DNA of 64,000 nucleotides from positions 992,001 to 1,056,000 of the forward strand of contig NZ_AP025516.1 of the NCBI RefSeq assembly GCF_023169885.1, written 5' to 3'. Within the stretch, counting starts at the first letter, position 1. Every line of letters starts with the position of its first letter. The notes beneath the pieces are model-generated. The model ran no database searches, was not told where the DNA came from, and saw only the letters and a list, made by a program, of their open reading frames with translations. Shown here in pieces: positions 40,064 to 49,705 of this stretch. The position numbers and the translations under genes were made by a program. This stretch comes from Desulfofustis limnaeus. GTDB lineage: Bacteria; Desulfobacterota; Desulfobulbia; Desulfobulbales; Desulfocapsaceae.

Positions 40064-40954
40064 ATGACGCTCGAACTTTTCATCCAATACCTGTTTGCCG
40101 GAATCACCTACGGCTCGATCTATGCGATCGTTGCCATCGGCTTTAACATCATCTACAACACCACCGGTATCATCAATTTCGCCCAGGGCGAATTTGTCAT
40201 GCTCGGCGGCATGATCTCCATCTCCCTGCTGCCGCTCGTGCCGTTACCGCTCGCCGTTGCGATTGCGGTGCTCGTTACCATGGTCTACGGGGCCTTGTTG
40301 GAAATGTGTTTCATTCGCTGGCTGGACAGCCCCGGCGTCCTGCGGATGATCATCATCACCATCGGCTTGTCCATCCTCACCCGCGAAATCGCCCTGCATA
40401 TCTGGGGAGAGTCGGTCCGGTCGCTGCCTTACTTCGTCGGCAACGAGATCAGCACCGTCAGCGTCCTGGGGGCGCGAGTCTCGCCGCAGGTGTTCTGGGT
40501 CATTGGGGCTTGTGCCCTGATGGTGCTGTTTCTCAGCGTTTTTTTTCAGTCCACCTCGGTCGGCCGGCAGATGCGTGCCTGTGCCGCCAACCGCAAGGCG
40601 GCGATCCTCTGCGGTATCTCCACCCGCAATATGGTCACCCTCTCCTTTGTTCTGAGCGCCGGCATCGGTGCCTTGGCCGGTTGCGTCATGTCGCCGATCA
40701 CCTCCACCGCCTACGATAACGGCACCGGGCTGGCCATCAAGGGATTTACCGTGGCCATCCTCGGCGGCCTGGGCAACTCGGCGGCGGCGGTAGCCGCCGG
40801 CCTGCTGCTCGGGATCATCGAGGCCTTTTCGGTATCGGTGGTGCCGCTGGCCTTTCAGGACGCGATCGCTATCACTATCCTGTTGCTGATCATGTTCGTC
40901 CGTCCGCATGGCCTCTTCGGTTCTGGTGCGGCGGCCGGGTTGAAGGAGTTCTAG
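40064..40954 (+). CDS. livH: ABC transporter permease LivH
   Basis: An inner-membrane permease of the branched-chain amino-acid transporter family, 296 residues with about eight hydrophobic segments. The family hallmarks GSIYAIVAIGFNIIY and NFAQGEFVMLGG are near the N-terminus, and GLGNSAAAVAAGLLLG is near the end. It lies 110 bp after livK and 1 bp before livM. Confidence 0.93.
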   Translation: MTLELFIQYLFAGITYGSIYAIVAIGFNIIYNTTGIINFAQGEFVMLGGMISISLLPLVPLPLAVAIAVLVTMVYGALLEMCFIRWLDSPGVLRMIIITIGLSILTREIALHIWGESVRSLPYFVGNEISTVSVLGARVSPQVFWVIGACALMVLFLSVFFQSTSVGRQMRACAANRKAAILCGISTRNMVTLSFVLSAGIGALAGCVMSPITSTAYDNGTGLAIKGFTVAILGGLGNSAAAVAAGLLLGIIEAFSVSVVPLAFQDAIAITILLLIMFVRPHGLFGSGAAAGLKEF

Positions 40955-40955
40955 T

Positions 40956-42035
40956 ATGAAGCGGTTCCTCAACCTGGTGCCCCTGATCGCGCTGGTGGTC
41001 GTCGTGCCGTGGCTCACCGAACTGACCGACACCAAGTACTACCTGACCCAGTTGACCATGGCAGCGTATTATTCGCTGCTCATCATCGGTCTGTGCGTAT
41101 TGATGGGCTATACCGGCCAGATCTCAATGGGCCACGCCGGGTTTTTCGCCATCGGCGGCTATCTGTCGGCAGCGCTGACCACCAGGAACCTGGCTGATTT
41201 TCAGGAGCGGTTTTGGTTCCAGCTTATCGACGGTGCCGGCCTGTTGGTCAGCGGGCAGGATATCTACGGCGGCGAATTGGTGACGGTGGCGCCCTGGGCC
41301 GCCTGTCTGGCGGCGGTGGCAACCGCCGCCCTGATCGCCTGGCTGCTGGGGATCCCGGTGCTCAAGTTGAAAGGCCATTATCTGGCCATGGCGACGCTGG
41401 GGTTCGGCATCATCATCTACCGGATCGCTCTGGCCAGCGAGTATTTCGGGGAGGCGGACGGGATCTCCGAGGTTCCCGCCTTCCTACTGCCTTTCGGACT
41501 GGAGGTAAGCGGCGGGTTCGGCGTGCGGGTGGAGAACTATTACATCGCCTGGGGCATGCTGCTGCTCGGGATGATCTTGCTGAAGAACCTGATCGACAGC
41601 CGGGTCGGCCGGGCCCTGCGCTCCATTCACGGTTCCCCGGAAGCGGCCGAGTCGATGGGTGTCGATACGGCCCGCAGCAAATTGCAGGTCTTCGTCCTCA
41701 GTGCGGTTTTTGCCGCCGTGGCGGGGGTTTTCTTGACCCACTACAACGGTGGCATCGGCCCATCCGAGGCGGGGGTGATGAAATCGGTGCGTTACGTGGC
41801 CATCGTCGCCGTCGGCGGCATGGCCAATCTCTGGGGTGCCCTGATCATGGGCATCGTCCTCAACTTCCTGTCGCTGCGCGGGGTCTTCGGATCCTATGAT
41901 GACGCGGTGTTCGGCCTCATCCTTATCGGCATCATGCTCTTTGCCCCCAATGGGATTCTCAGCCTCCAGTGGAGGGCCATGCTGGCGCCGCTGCGGCGGC
42001 GCCGCACCGATCCGGCCGAGGGGGGGCGCACCTGA
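40956..42035 (+). CDS. livM: ABC transporter permease LivM
   Basis: The second permease, 359 residues with about ten hydrophobic segments. GYTGQISMGHAGFFAIGGY and GGMANLWGALIMG are the family signatures. The stop overlaps the livG start (TGATG). Confidence 0.93.
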   Translation: MKRFLNLVPLIALVVVVPWLTELTDTKYYLTQLTMAAYYSLLIIGLCVLMGYTGQISMGHAGFFAIGGYLSAALTTRNLADFQERFWFQLIDGAGLLVSGQDIYGGELVTVAPWAACLAAVATAALIAWLLGIPVLKLKGHYLAMATLGFGIIIYRIALASEYFGEADGISEVPAFLLPFGLEVSGGFGVRVENYYIAWGMLLLGMILLKNLIDSRVGRALRSIHGSPEAAESMGVDTARSKLQVFVLSAVFAAVAGVFLTHYNGGIGPSEAGVMKSVRYVAIVAVGGMANLWGALIMGIVLNFLSLRGVFGSYDDAVFGLILIGIMLFAPNGILSLQWRAMLAPLRRRRTDPAEGGRT

Positions 42036-42793
42036 TGGCTCTGCTCGATGTGGCCCATTTGGGCAAGACCTTCGGCGGCCTGCAGGCGGTCAGCGATGTC
42101 TCGTTCACGGTGGATTCGAAAAAAATCAAGGCGGTCATCGGACCCAACGGGGCCGGCAAGACGACGCTGTTCAACCTGATCACCGGAACCTTGGCACCGT
42201 CGGCCGGATCGGTGCAGTTCAACGGCCGTGACATCACCGGCTGGAAGCCGCACCGGATAGCGGCCCGAGGGGTGGCCCGAACCTTCCAGAACATCAAGTT
42301 GTTCGCCGGCATGAGCGTGTTGGAAAACGTCATGGTCGGCCGTCATGTTCGCAGCCATGGCGGCTTCCTCGCTTCGATGCTGCGCCTGCCTTGGATCGGT
42401 GCCGAGGAACGGACCATTCGCCGAGACGCCATGGAACGGCTGGAACTCCTGGGTATCGACCATCTGGCCGAGGCTGATGCCACCAGCCTGGCCTTCGGCC
42501 AGCAACGGGCCGTGGAATTGGCCCGGGCGCTGGCCCTGGAGCCGGAACTGCTGCTGCTCGACGAACCGGCGGCCGGACTGAACATTTATGAAACAGCGGA
42601 AATCGGCCGCCTGATCGCCTCGATTCGAGCCGAACTCGGGATCACCGTGCTGCTGGTCGAACACGATATGTCGTTGGTCATGGATATCTCTGACGAGATT
42701 GTCGTGCTCAGTTTCGGCAAAAAGATCGCCGAAGATGTGCCGGAGGCCATCCAGCGCAACGACGAGGTGATCAAGGTGTATCTCGGGGAATAG
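42035..42793 (+). CDS. livG: ABC transporter ATPase LivG
   Basis: A cytoplasmic ATPase of 252 residues. Walker A is GPNGAGKTT, Walker B is LLLLDEPAAGLN, and the switch His lies in LLVEHD. A long insertion between Walker A and the signature is typical of LivG. The frame is open upstream inside livM, but the ATG overlapping the livM stop gives the family start. Confidence 0.93.
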   Translation: MALLDVAHLGKTFGGLQAVSDVSFTVDSKKIKAVIGPNGAGKTTLFNLITGTLAPSAGSVQFNGRDITGWKPHRIAARGVARTFQNIKLFAGMSVLENVMVGRHVRSHGGFLASMLRLPWIGAEERTIRRDAMERLELLGIDHLAEADATSLAFGQQRAVELARALALEPELLLLDEPAAGLNIYETAEIGRLIASIRAELGITVLLVEHDMSLVMDISDEIVVLSFGKKIAEDVPEAIQRNDEVIKVYLGE

Positions 42794-42802
42794 GGGGCCG
42801 CC

Positions 42803-43525
42803 ATGCTGAAAATTCGCAACCTCGTTGCCGGTTATGGCAAACTCAAGGTCCTCAAGCAGATCTCCATGCATGTCAAGGCCGGGGAGATCGTCACTATCAT
42901 CGGGGCCAACGGGGCCGGCAAGACGACGCTGCTGACCACCGTTGCCGGGCTGATTCGGGCCGCCTCCGGCGATATCGAGTTTCGCGACCAGCCCATCACC
43001 TCGCTGCCGGCCCAGAAGATCCCGGCACTTGGTTGTGTCATGGTGCCAGAGGGGCGACAGGTCTTCGCCCCCTTGTCGGTCGAGGAAAACCTGATTCTCG
43101 GCGGCCATGTGCTGCGCCGGGAAGGGCGACAGGCGCTGACCGAGCAGCTGGCTCATCAATATGAGCTGTTTCCGATTCTCAAACAGCGGCGCAGCCAATA
43201 TGCCGGAACGCTTTCCGGCGGCGAGCAACAGATGCTGGCCATGGCCCGGGCTTTGATGTCGCGCCCGTCGCTGATCATGATGGATGAACCGTCGACCGGC
43301 CTGGCGCCGCTGATCGTGCAGGAGATCTTTCGGGTTATCGTGCGCTTGCGCGAGGAAGGCAAGACGGTGTTACTGGTTGAACAAAATGCCAAGGCGGCCC
43401 TGGGGATCGCCGACCGGGGCTATGTCCTGGAGACCGGTAAGGTTATCCTCCAAGGCTCAGCCCAGGATCTGCTGGCCAATCGTGACGTGCAGCGGGCCTA
43501 CCTCGGCCGGGAACGAATTGGTTGA
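42803..43525 (+). CDS. livF: ABC transporter ATPase LivF
   Basis: The partner ATPase, 240 residues. Walker A is GANGAGKTT, the signature is [16 protein letters not shown], Walker B is [13 protein letters not shown] and the switch segment is LLVEQN. The gene is 9 bp after livG. A second paaK follows. Confidence 0.93.
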   Translation: MLKIRNLVAGYGKLKVLKQISMHVKAGEIVTIIGANGAGKTTLLTTVAGLIRAASGDIEFRDQPITSLPAQKIPALGCVMVPEGRQVFAPLSVEENLILGGHVLRREGRQALTEQLAHQYELFPILKQRRSQYAGTLSGGEQQMLAMARALMSRPSLIMMDEPSTGLAPLIVQEIFRVIVRLREEGKTVLLVEQNAKAALGIADRGYVLETGKVILQGSAQDLLANRDVQRAYLGRERIG

Positions 43526-43575
43526 CGCCCGGCGCCGGCATGATGCCCGGGCCGGAACATGATAGATGGAGTGAG

Positions 43576-44877
43576 ATGATGTACTGGGAAGAAGAAAGAG
43601 AATGCATGAGCCGGGAAGACCTGGAGCAGTTGCAGTTGGAGCGGTTGCAGGCGACCCTCTATCGGGTGGGGACCCATGTTCCGTTCTATCGGAACAAGTT
43701 TTTCGAGATGAAGCTCGATTACGAGTCCTTCGGCTCACTCGACGATCTGCGCCGCTTGCCGTTTACCACCAAACAGGACTTGCGGGACAATTATCCCTAC
43801 GGCCTGTTTGCCGTGCCGCTGCGCGATGTGGTCCGAATTCACTCGTCGTCGGGAACCACCGGCATGGCGACGGTGGTCGGCTACACCGGCAACGATATCC
43901 GCACCTGGTCCAACCTGGTGGCGCGGATCTTGACCGCGGCCGGGGTGACCAAGGACGACGTGATCCAGATTGCCTTCGGCTACGGGCTGTTCACCGGTGG
44001 ATTCGGCCTGCACTACGGCGCCGAGCGGATCGGTGCCTCGGTGATCCCGATTTCGGCCGGCAATACCCGGCGGCAGATCCAGATCATGCAGGATTTCAAG
44101 ACCACGGCTCTGGTCTGCACGCCGTCCTATGCTTTGAAGATGGCCGATGTGATGATGGACATGGGCATCAACCCCAGCGGCTTGTCCCTGAAATACGGAC
44201 TGTTCGGCGCCGAGCCGTGGTCCGAACGGATGCGGCGGCAGATCAACGAACGACTCAACATCATCGCCACCGACAACTACGGGCTCTCCGAGGTGATGGG
44301 TCCCGGTGTGGCCGGAGAATGTTTGGAGTGCAACGGCCTGCACGTCAACGAGGACCATTTTCTCGTGGAGATCCTCGATCCCAAAACCTTGGAGCCGGTG
44401 GCGCCCGGCGAGACCGGCGAACTGGTGATCACCACGTTGACCAAGGAGGCCTTTCCGGTGATCCGTTACCGGACCCGGGATTTGACCCGGTTTCTGCTCG
44501 AGCCGTGTCCCTGCGGTCGCACCATGCGGCGCATTCAGCGCATCACCGGGCGGACCGATGATATGCTGATCATCAAGGGGGTCAACGTCTTCCCCACCCA
44601 GATCGAATCCATCCTCTTCGATATCGAAGGGACCCAGCCACACTACAACCTGGTGATCGATCGGGTCCAGAACGAAGACCGCCTGACGGTCCTGGTCGAA
44701 GTGGTGGAATCGCTGTTTTTCGATGAAATGAAAAAACAGCGGCTGGTGATCGAACAGATCAAGAAACGGCTGGCTTCGGAACTGGGGGTGGGCGTCGAGG
44801 TCAAACTGGTCGAGGAGCGCAGCCTGGAACGGTTCAACGGCAAGGGCAATCGGATTTTCGATAAACGGCGGTTGTGA
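43576..44877 (+). CDS. paaK: Phenylacetate-CoA ligase, copy 2
   Basis: A second PaaK-type ligase, 433 residues. It shares nearly every block with copy 1: [34 protein letters not shown], and [22 protein letters not shown] precedes the ATG pair; either ATG could be used. The two copies bracket the liv transporter, which points to different aryl-acid preferences or an old duplication. Confidence 0.93.
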   Translation: MMYWEEERECMSREDLEQLQLERLQATLYRVGTHVPFYRNKFFEMKLDYESFGSLDDLRRLPFTTKQDLRDNYPYGLFAVPLRDVVRIHSSSGTTGMATVVGYTGNDIRTWSNLVARILTAAGVTKDDVIQIAFGYGLFTGGFGLHYGAERIGASVIPISAGNTRRQIQIMQDFKTTALVCTPSYALKMADVMMDMGINPSGLSLKYGLFGAEPWSERMRRQINERLNIIATDNYGLSEVMGPGVAGECLECNGLHVNEDHFLVEILDPKTLEPVAPGETGELVITTLTKEAFPVIRYRTRDLTRFLLEPCPCGRTMRRIQRITGRTDDMLIIKGVNVFPTQIESILFDIEGTQPHYNLVIDRVQNEDRLTVLVEVVESLFFDEMKKQRLVIEQIKKRLASELGVGVEVKLVEERSLERFNGKGNRIFDKRRL

Positions 44878-44890
44878 TGGGTTGCTGGTG

Positions 44891-45619
44891 ATGAAGCGCA
44901 CACGCAGTTACGACCGGCCGGCCGATGGGTTGCGTCCGTTTCGGGTGCAGTCGGACATTCAACCGCAGGCTTACGCCTCGCTGCTCATCAGTACCGGAAA
45001 GACGCAGGTGATCTGCGCGGTCAGCCTGGAGGAGAAGGTTCCACCATTTCTTGAAGCGGCTGGCAAGGGATGGATCACCGCCGAATACGGCATGCTGCCC
45101 GGCGCCACCTCGTCGCGCAATCGGCGGGAGGATGGCGGCCGTTCCGGCCGGAGTATGGAGATCCAGCGGTTGATCGGCCGCAGTCTGCGGCAGATGGTGG
45201 ATTTGCCTGCGATTGATGGGTACACGCTCCGAGTGGATTGCGATGTGCTCAACGCCGACGGGGGCACCCGTACCGCCGCCATCACCGGGGCGGCCCTGGC
45301 GGTTCGGGCGGCACTGCTACGGATGGTGGGTGAGCAGCGGTTGCCGGTGCTGCCGCCGCTCCGTCCGGTGGCAGCGGTCTCGGTCGGCCTGGTCGACGCG
45401 GTGGTGCTGCTCGATCTTGATTATGCCGAGGACTCGCAAGCCGAAGCGGATGGAAACTTTGTCATGGCCGACGGGGCTTGGGTTGAACTGCAGGTATCGG
45501 CCGAAGGCCGCCCGGTGGGAGACGACGAACTGCTGTTGATGAAGGATTATGCCAAGAAGGGGATAGCATCGTTACTCAGCCTGTGGCGCGCTGCCACCGA
45601 TCCGGCGCCCGGGTACTGA
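44891..45619 (+). CDS. rph: Ribonuclease PH
   Basis: A phosphorolytic 3'-5' exoribonuclease that trims tRNA 3' ends, 242 residues. [14 protein letters not shown] at the start, then [21 protein letters not shown] and [22 protein letters not shown], are family signatures. I start at ATG, which gives the family N-terminus; a TTG nine bases upstream is possible. It is 13 bp after paaK copy 2 and begins a group of housekeeping genes. Confidence 0.93.
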   Translation: MKRTRSYDRPADGLRPFRVQSDIQPQAYASLLISTGKTQVICAVSLEEKVPPFLEAAGKGWITAEYGMLPGATSSRNRREDGGRSGRSMEIQRLIGRSLRQMVDLPAIDGYTLRVDCDVLNADGGTRTAAITGAALAVRAALLRMVGEQRLPVLPPLRPVAAVSVGLVDAVVLLDLDYAEDSQAEADGNFVMADGAWVELQVSAEGRPVGDDELLLMKDYAKKGIASLLSLWRAATDPAPGY

Positions 45620-45632
45620 TGAAGGGAGAAGC

Positions 45633-46229
45633 ATGAGACGAAAGCAATGTGAAATCAGCGAACGAGCCGTTATCGATCGTATTCTGGAGCGGGCGACCAT
45701 CGGTCGCCTGGCCACGGTCGGGGCTGACGGATATCCCTACATCACCCCGGTCAATTATGTCTATCTGGACGGGGCGATTTATTTCCATTGTGCCCGGGCC
45801 GGGGAGAAATTGGCAAACATCGAGCGCGATCCCCGGGTCTGTTTTACCGTCGATATTCCCCTTGCCTATCTCGATCTCGACTATTATGGTGATGACCCTC
45901 AGCCATGCTTGGTGCATCAGTTTTACCATTGTGTCATCATCCGCGGCCAGGCTGAATGTGTCCAGCAGATGGATGAAAAGGTGCGGGCATTGAATCGCCT
46001 GGTCGCCGCCCACGAGCCGGCCGGCCGGCAGTTCCCGCTGATCACCGAGGCGACCCCAGCCGTCTCCCAGTGTCAGGTGGTGGCCATTCGAATCGAGTCG
46101 ATCAGCGGCAAGAGTGATCTGGCGCAGAAAAAAGATGAGGCGACGCGGCAGCGGTTGAGCCGCTATCTGCACCAACGAAACCACCCCGGCGATGCGGAGG
46201 CCGCCCGATTGCTCGCCGGTGCAGAGTGA
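45633..46229 (+). CDS. Flavin-binding pyridoxamine oxidase-like protein (NimA type)
   Basis: A 198-residue split-barrel flavoprotein-like protein. RATIGRLATVGADGYPYITPVNYVY at the N-terminus (given here in part) and the AGEKLANIERDPRVCFTVD segment match the NimA/HugZ-like group. Family members bind FMN or haem; some reduce nitroimidazoles. AAGGGAG precedes the ATG. The stop overlaps the glyA start region. Confidence 0.85.
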   Translation: MRRKQCEISERAVIDRILERATIGRLATVGADGYPYITPVNYVYLDGAIYFHCARAGEKLANIERDPRVCFTVDIPLAYLDLDYYGDDPQPCLVHQFYHCVIIRGQAECVQQMDEKVRALNRLVAAHEPAGRQFPLITEATPAVSQCQVVAIRIESISGKSDLAQKKDEATRQRLSRYLHQRNHPGDAEAARLLAGAE

Positions 46230-47518
46230 TGAACGAGGCCGATTTCAACGTGGAAGAGATGATGGTAGCGACTATGGACGCAGTAAAGGATACCGATCCG
46301 GAAATCTATGAATTGATCAAGCAGGAAGAACGCCGGCAGCGTGACAAGATTCGCCTGATTGCCTCGGAAAATTACGTGTCTGCTGCGGTCTTGCAGGCCA
46401 CCGGGTCGGTGTTGACCAACAAATACTCGGAAGGATATCCCGGTCGTCGCTACTATGAAGGGCAGCAGGTGATCGACCAGGTGGAGGCGCTGGCCGTCGA
46501 GCGAGCCATGGAGTTGTTCGGTGCCGAGCATGTGAACGTCCAACCCTATTCCGGCTCACCGGCAAATCTTGCCGTCTACCTGGCCTTTCTCAGTCCCGGT
46601 GATGTGATCCTCGGTATGGCTCTGCCCCATGGGGGGCACCTGACCCATGGCGCCCCGGTCAGCATCTCCGGCAAATATTTCCGAGCGCAGAGTTACACCC
46701 TCAACCGCGAGACCGGTTTGATCGATTATCAGCAGATCCTGGAAAAGGCCCGCCAGTACCGGCCCAAGATCATCATCGCCGGTCATTCAGCGTATCCGAG
46801 GATTATCGACTTCGAGCAATTCCGTCGCATCGCCGATGAGGTCGGGGCCCTGTTCATGGTGGACATGGCCCATTTCGCCGGGTTGGTTGCGGGGGGCGCG
46901 CATCCCTCTCCGCTGCCGTGGGCCGACGTGGTGACCACCACCACCCATAAATCACTGCGCGGTCCGCGTGGAGCGATCATCATGTGTCGCCGCGAGTATG
47001 CAGCTGCCATCGACAAAGCCGTCTTCCCCGGCTTGCAGGGAGGCCCGCATAATAATACCACAGCGGCCATGGCCGTGGCCTTCAAGGAAGCCGCGACCCC
47101 GGAATTTGCCGACTATGCACGGCAGATCGTGAACAATTCGAGAGCCCTGGCCGAAGTCCTGGCAAAGCGCGATTTTCAGTTGATCACCGGCGGGTCCGAC
47201 AACCACCTGCTGCTCATCGACCTGACCAACAAAGAGATTACCGGCAAGACCGCGGCCAAGGCTCTTGACCGGGCGGGAATCGTGGTCAACTACAATGCGG
47301 TGCCCTTCGATACCAGAAAACCGGGCAATCCGAGCGGTATTCGTGTCGGCACTGCGGCGCTCACCAGTCGCGGGTTTAAGGAGCGTGAGATGTTCCAGGT
47401 CGGCGAGTGGATCAACGCCGTTGTGGCAGAGCCTGAAAATGAACGGCTCATTGAAGAGATCGCCGCCGATGTCGCCTCCTTCTGCCGAGATTTCCCACCG
47501 CCGGGGATCGATTGCTGA
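46229..47518 (+). CDS. glyA: Serine hydroxymethyltransferase
   Basis: GlyA interconverts serine and glycine with transfer of a one-carbon unit to tetrahydrofolate. The protein has 429 residues with IRLIASENYVS near the start, the PLP lysine in TTTHKSLRGPRG, and the SGIRVGT segment near the end. The ATG follows the stop of the upstream gene with overlap. An in-frame ATG 45 bases later would also give a family-like N-terminus. It shares the one-carbon pool with the FTCD product. Confidence 0.94.
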   Translation: MNEADFNVEEMMVATMDAVKDTDPEIYELIKQEERRQRDKIRLIASENYVSAAVLQATGSVLTNKYSEGYPGRRYYEGQQVIDQVEALAVERAMELFGAEHVNVQPYSGSPANLAVYLAFLSPGDVILGMALPHGGHLTHGAPVSISGKYFRAQSYTLNRETGLIDYQQILEKARQYRPKIIIAGHSAYPRIIDFEQFRRIADEVGALFMVDMAHFAGLVAGGAHPSPLPWADVVTTTTHKSLRGPRGAIIMCRREYAAAIDKAVFPGLQGGPHNNTTAAMAVAFKEAATPEFADYARQIVNNSRALAEVLAKRDFQLITGGSDNHLLLIDLTNKEITGKTAAKALDRAGIVVNYNAVPFDTRKPGNPSGIRVGTAALTSRGFKEREMFQVGEWINAVVAEPENERLIEEIAADVASFCRDFPPPGIDC

Positions 47519-47530
47519 CCGCCTTAACGC

Positions 47531-47749
47531 TCAACGCTGCGGGTCGTCCTTGAGGCGCTGGATGAGGATGAAGGCAAGAGCGGCCCGCTCGTTTCTGCTC
47601 AACGTTTCCTCCAGGCGCCCCAGCCACTGCTGAATGACCGGGGCCGATGTCTCGTCCTTTTCTCCCAAGCGTAACGCCTCGGCCATCTGCGCTTCGGTTA
47701 TGCAGTGGACTGATGTGCCGCCCAGCAGCGGAATTGGCTCAGTGGCCAC
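47531..47749 (-). CDS. Small conserved-looking protein (72 aa)
   Basis: Unrecognised 72-residue protein. The proposed GTG start overlaps the stop of the Fe-S carrier gene by 11 bp, and GGGAGGG lies eight bases before it. The C-terminal half (GRLEETLSRNERAALAFILIQRLKDD) is predicted helical and amphipathic. The overlap suggests translational coupling to the A-type Fe-S protein. Moderate confidence. Confidence 0.55.
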   Translation of the reverse strand: MATEPIPLLGGTSVHCITEAQMAEALRLGEKDETSAPVIQQWLGRLEETLSRNERAALAFILIQRLKDDPQR

Positions 47750-48101
47750 AGCCGTGCCCTCCCGCGTTTGCCAGGATGGTCGTCCCGTCGGCGGCAAAAC
47801 TGGCACCACAACCGCATGACGAGGCGCTGCTGCCGTTGCGGAAACGAAAGCCGGCGGTTATCAGGTCGTCTGAATAATCGATCTGCAGGCCGATCAGGTA
47901 GGGCAGGCTGTCGTCGTCGGTAATGACGGTGAGCTGATCGCTGCGCCAGACAATCTTCTCATCAGTTCCTTTTTCCGGTACGATCTCGGCATGGTAGGTC
48001 ATACCGGCACAGCCGCCGGACTGGACGACGATACGAACAAATGCATCGTTGCCGCCGCGTTTGATCAATTCCTGCCGTGCCCTGTCACTGACGGTGATCA
48101 T
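47739..48101 (-). CDS. A-type iron-sulfur protein (IscA/ErpA-like)
   Basis: A 120-residue Fe-S biogenesis protein. The family pattern begins MITVSDRARQEL, with the first Cys in QSGGCAGM and a second Cys pair in SSCGCGASF, where the family has CGCG. A His/Gly/Cys tail (GGHGCGH) adds possible metal ligands. CGGAGAA precedes the ATG. The frame runs open far upstream but without family sequence. Confidence 0.88.
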   Translation of the reverse strand: MITVSDRARQELIKRGGNDAFVRIVVQSGGCAGMTYHAEIVPEKGTDEKIVWRSDQLTVITDDDSLPYLIGLQIDYSDDLITAGFRFRNGSSASSCGCGASFAADGTTILANAGGHGCGH

Positions 48102-48380
48102 AGTCTTTTTCTCCGTGGTAAGGTAGAAGCTGCTGCGCACGCGCAGCGGCGTTGCCGTCGGTCTCACGTCTCGGGTTGTTTCTACCAGTACTATAGGTTC
48201 GATGGACGCGGGAGGGAAGGTGGGAGGGCTGTAACCGATGTTTCCCGTTGTTTCATGTCGTGCTTCGTGCTTGCCGACGTGAACCTTTACGGGTAAAAAT
48301 GGTGGAAAAGGCGATTGCACCCTGCCGTCCCGATAGACAACGAACAGGCGGAGCAAAAGGGGGTTAACCAAGGAGAAAAA

Positions 48381-48578
48381 ATGCGAGACAGATTGGCGGA
48401 ATTGCGTGAAGAGTGGTACAGCGAGCCGGATACCCAACCAGAGACCGACGAAGAGGTCGTCGACGACGAACTCCTGGCGCTGGAAGTGTTGTTTCGGTCC
48501 CGCGGCGTGACCGTGGCCGAATCGCACAATGTCACGGTTACCGACCAGAACGACGAAGACACGGAGCAAGATTCCTGA
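48381..48578 (+). CDS. Small acidic protein (65 aa)
   Basis: A 65-residue protein with a very acidic composition (many Glu and Asp, ending NDEDTEQDS). AAGGAG lies six bases before the ATG, a strong start signal. No membrane segment, cysteine or known motif is visible. It is divergent from the A-type Fe-S gene. Function unknown. Confidence 0.65.
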   Translation: MRDRLAELREEWYSEPDTQPETDEEVVDDELLALEVLFRSRGVTVAESHNVTVTDQNDEDTEQDS

Positions 48579-48748
48579 GCTGTCGCACCGACGATCCCAA
48601 TGTGGGTCAGCTTGTTTACCTCGCTTCAGTAGCGTGGGTTCCTGACCGATGGTATCGTTTCAGACGACTCCCCAACGGCAGTCTTGGAGGCTTTACCTTT
48701 CACCCCTTCGGTTGCAGACACCTAGGTTTGCGGCGGATGAACGAAAAG

Positions 48749-48789
48749 AAAGACCCGGAATCGGCTTCTGGCCGGCTCCGGGTCTTTTT
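48749..48789 (+). terminator. Rho-independent terminator
   Basis: The 11-bp stem AAAGACCCGGA / TCCGGGTCTTT with a 17-nt loop ends in five T residues. It is the first strong stop after the acidic 65-aa gene. Confidence 0.8.
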
Positions 48790-48800
48790 CGTGTGGGGGT

Positions 48801-48924
48801 GGGGATGTGGAGTGGAATCAGATACAGGTGATATTCATGGATCGGCGATGGATGATCCAGCAACAGGTGCTTCCAGACGGCGTACAATCACTGACAGCTG
48901 ATGAACCAACCACTCCACATCCCC
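48801..48924. repeat. 15-bp inverted repeat flanking 94 bp
   Basis: GGGGATGTGGAGTGG (48801-48815) is repeated as its exact complement at 48910-48924. The enclosed 94 bp has no gene. Confidence 0.6.
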
Positions 48925-49029
48925 AGGGGGGCTTATCGCAGATCGGATCGAGACGATCCGATTGCATCTGAACGGCCAGGCGGGGATTCAACCCGGTCCA
49001 GGCCAATCATCGTTGAGAAAGATCTACGG

Positions 49030-49218
49030 TTAGTCGACAGCGAGGTAACCGTGTTGATCGGTGAGCACTTCCAGCTCGCCGTTTACTTCTACGTAGGTAC
49101 GTTTGTCCTGGCCTTTATAGATCTTTGCCAGCCTTCTCCCCATCAAGACACCATGATTGCAGATGATGAACCCTCGTCCAATCTGCTGCATGTCGCTTCT
49201 TTTCCGACTCTCGCTCAT
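49030..49218 (-). CDS. Possible small protein (62 aa)
   Basis: A 62-codon frame whose product is rich in Lys/Arg and beta-like (KIYKGQDKRTYVEVNGELEV), which looks protein-like. No Shine-Dalgarno is evident before the ATG, and no family is recognised. It could be spurious. Confidence 0.3.
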   Translation of the reverse strand: MSESRKRSDMQQIGRGFIICNHGVLMGRRLAKIYKGQDKRTYVEVNGELEVLTDQHGYLAVD

Positions 49219-49705
49219 ACTGGTGTGCTGGATAATTTAGGAGCTATTTCGTGTACCTGTTACCGTTTGCTGGTTGCACAGTCCGTGCCAGTATGGGAAA
49301 TTTTACCGAAGGTATTTTGATTTCTTTCCGTGGATGTGATTATCATAAAGAAAGATCGAAGTTTTTCGTCGCGTTGTCAGTTCGGTTGTCATGGGTGATG
49401 GAAACAACGGTGCTGGTATGCGAGCAGAGTCGTAGCCGATAGTGAAAACAACGTTTACGATTTTGGGGTTGGGCGATACTTTGGTTTCCTCTTTGTCAGG
49501 TTTTGGCCTTTCTCTGTGCGTCCTTCACGCTATCCGAGCGGCAGAAAGGGGGTGTTTTCTTCTGCGCTATCTCAAACATCTTGGAACAATTGACAAATTG
49601 TATTGAGCTCGGTAATGTGAAGGAATGCGGACCAGGTTGAGAGGGTCGGTGGTGGAGCAATATCCGGGGGTGGATTCAGAATTGGTGTAAATAGCGTTTA
49701 CGTTT

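Larger units (their letters stand above)
48579..49705. other. Gene-poor intergenic region
   Basis: 1.1 kb with a terminator (48749-48789), a 15-bp inverted repeat (48801-48924) and one doubtful small reading frame (49030-49218). From about 49250 the base composition becomes clearly richer in A+T. I see no protein family match in it. Confidence 0.6.
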
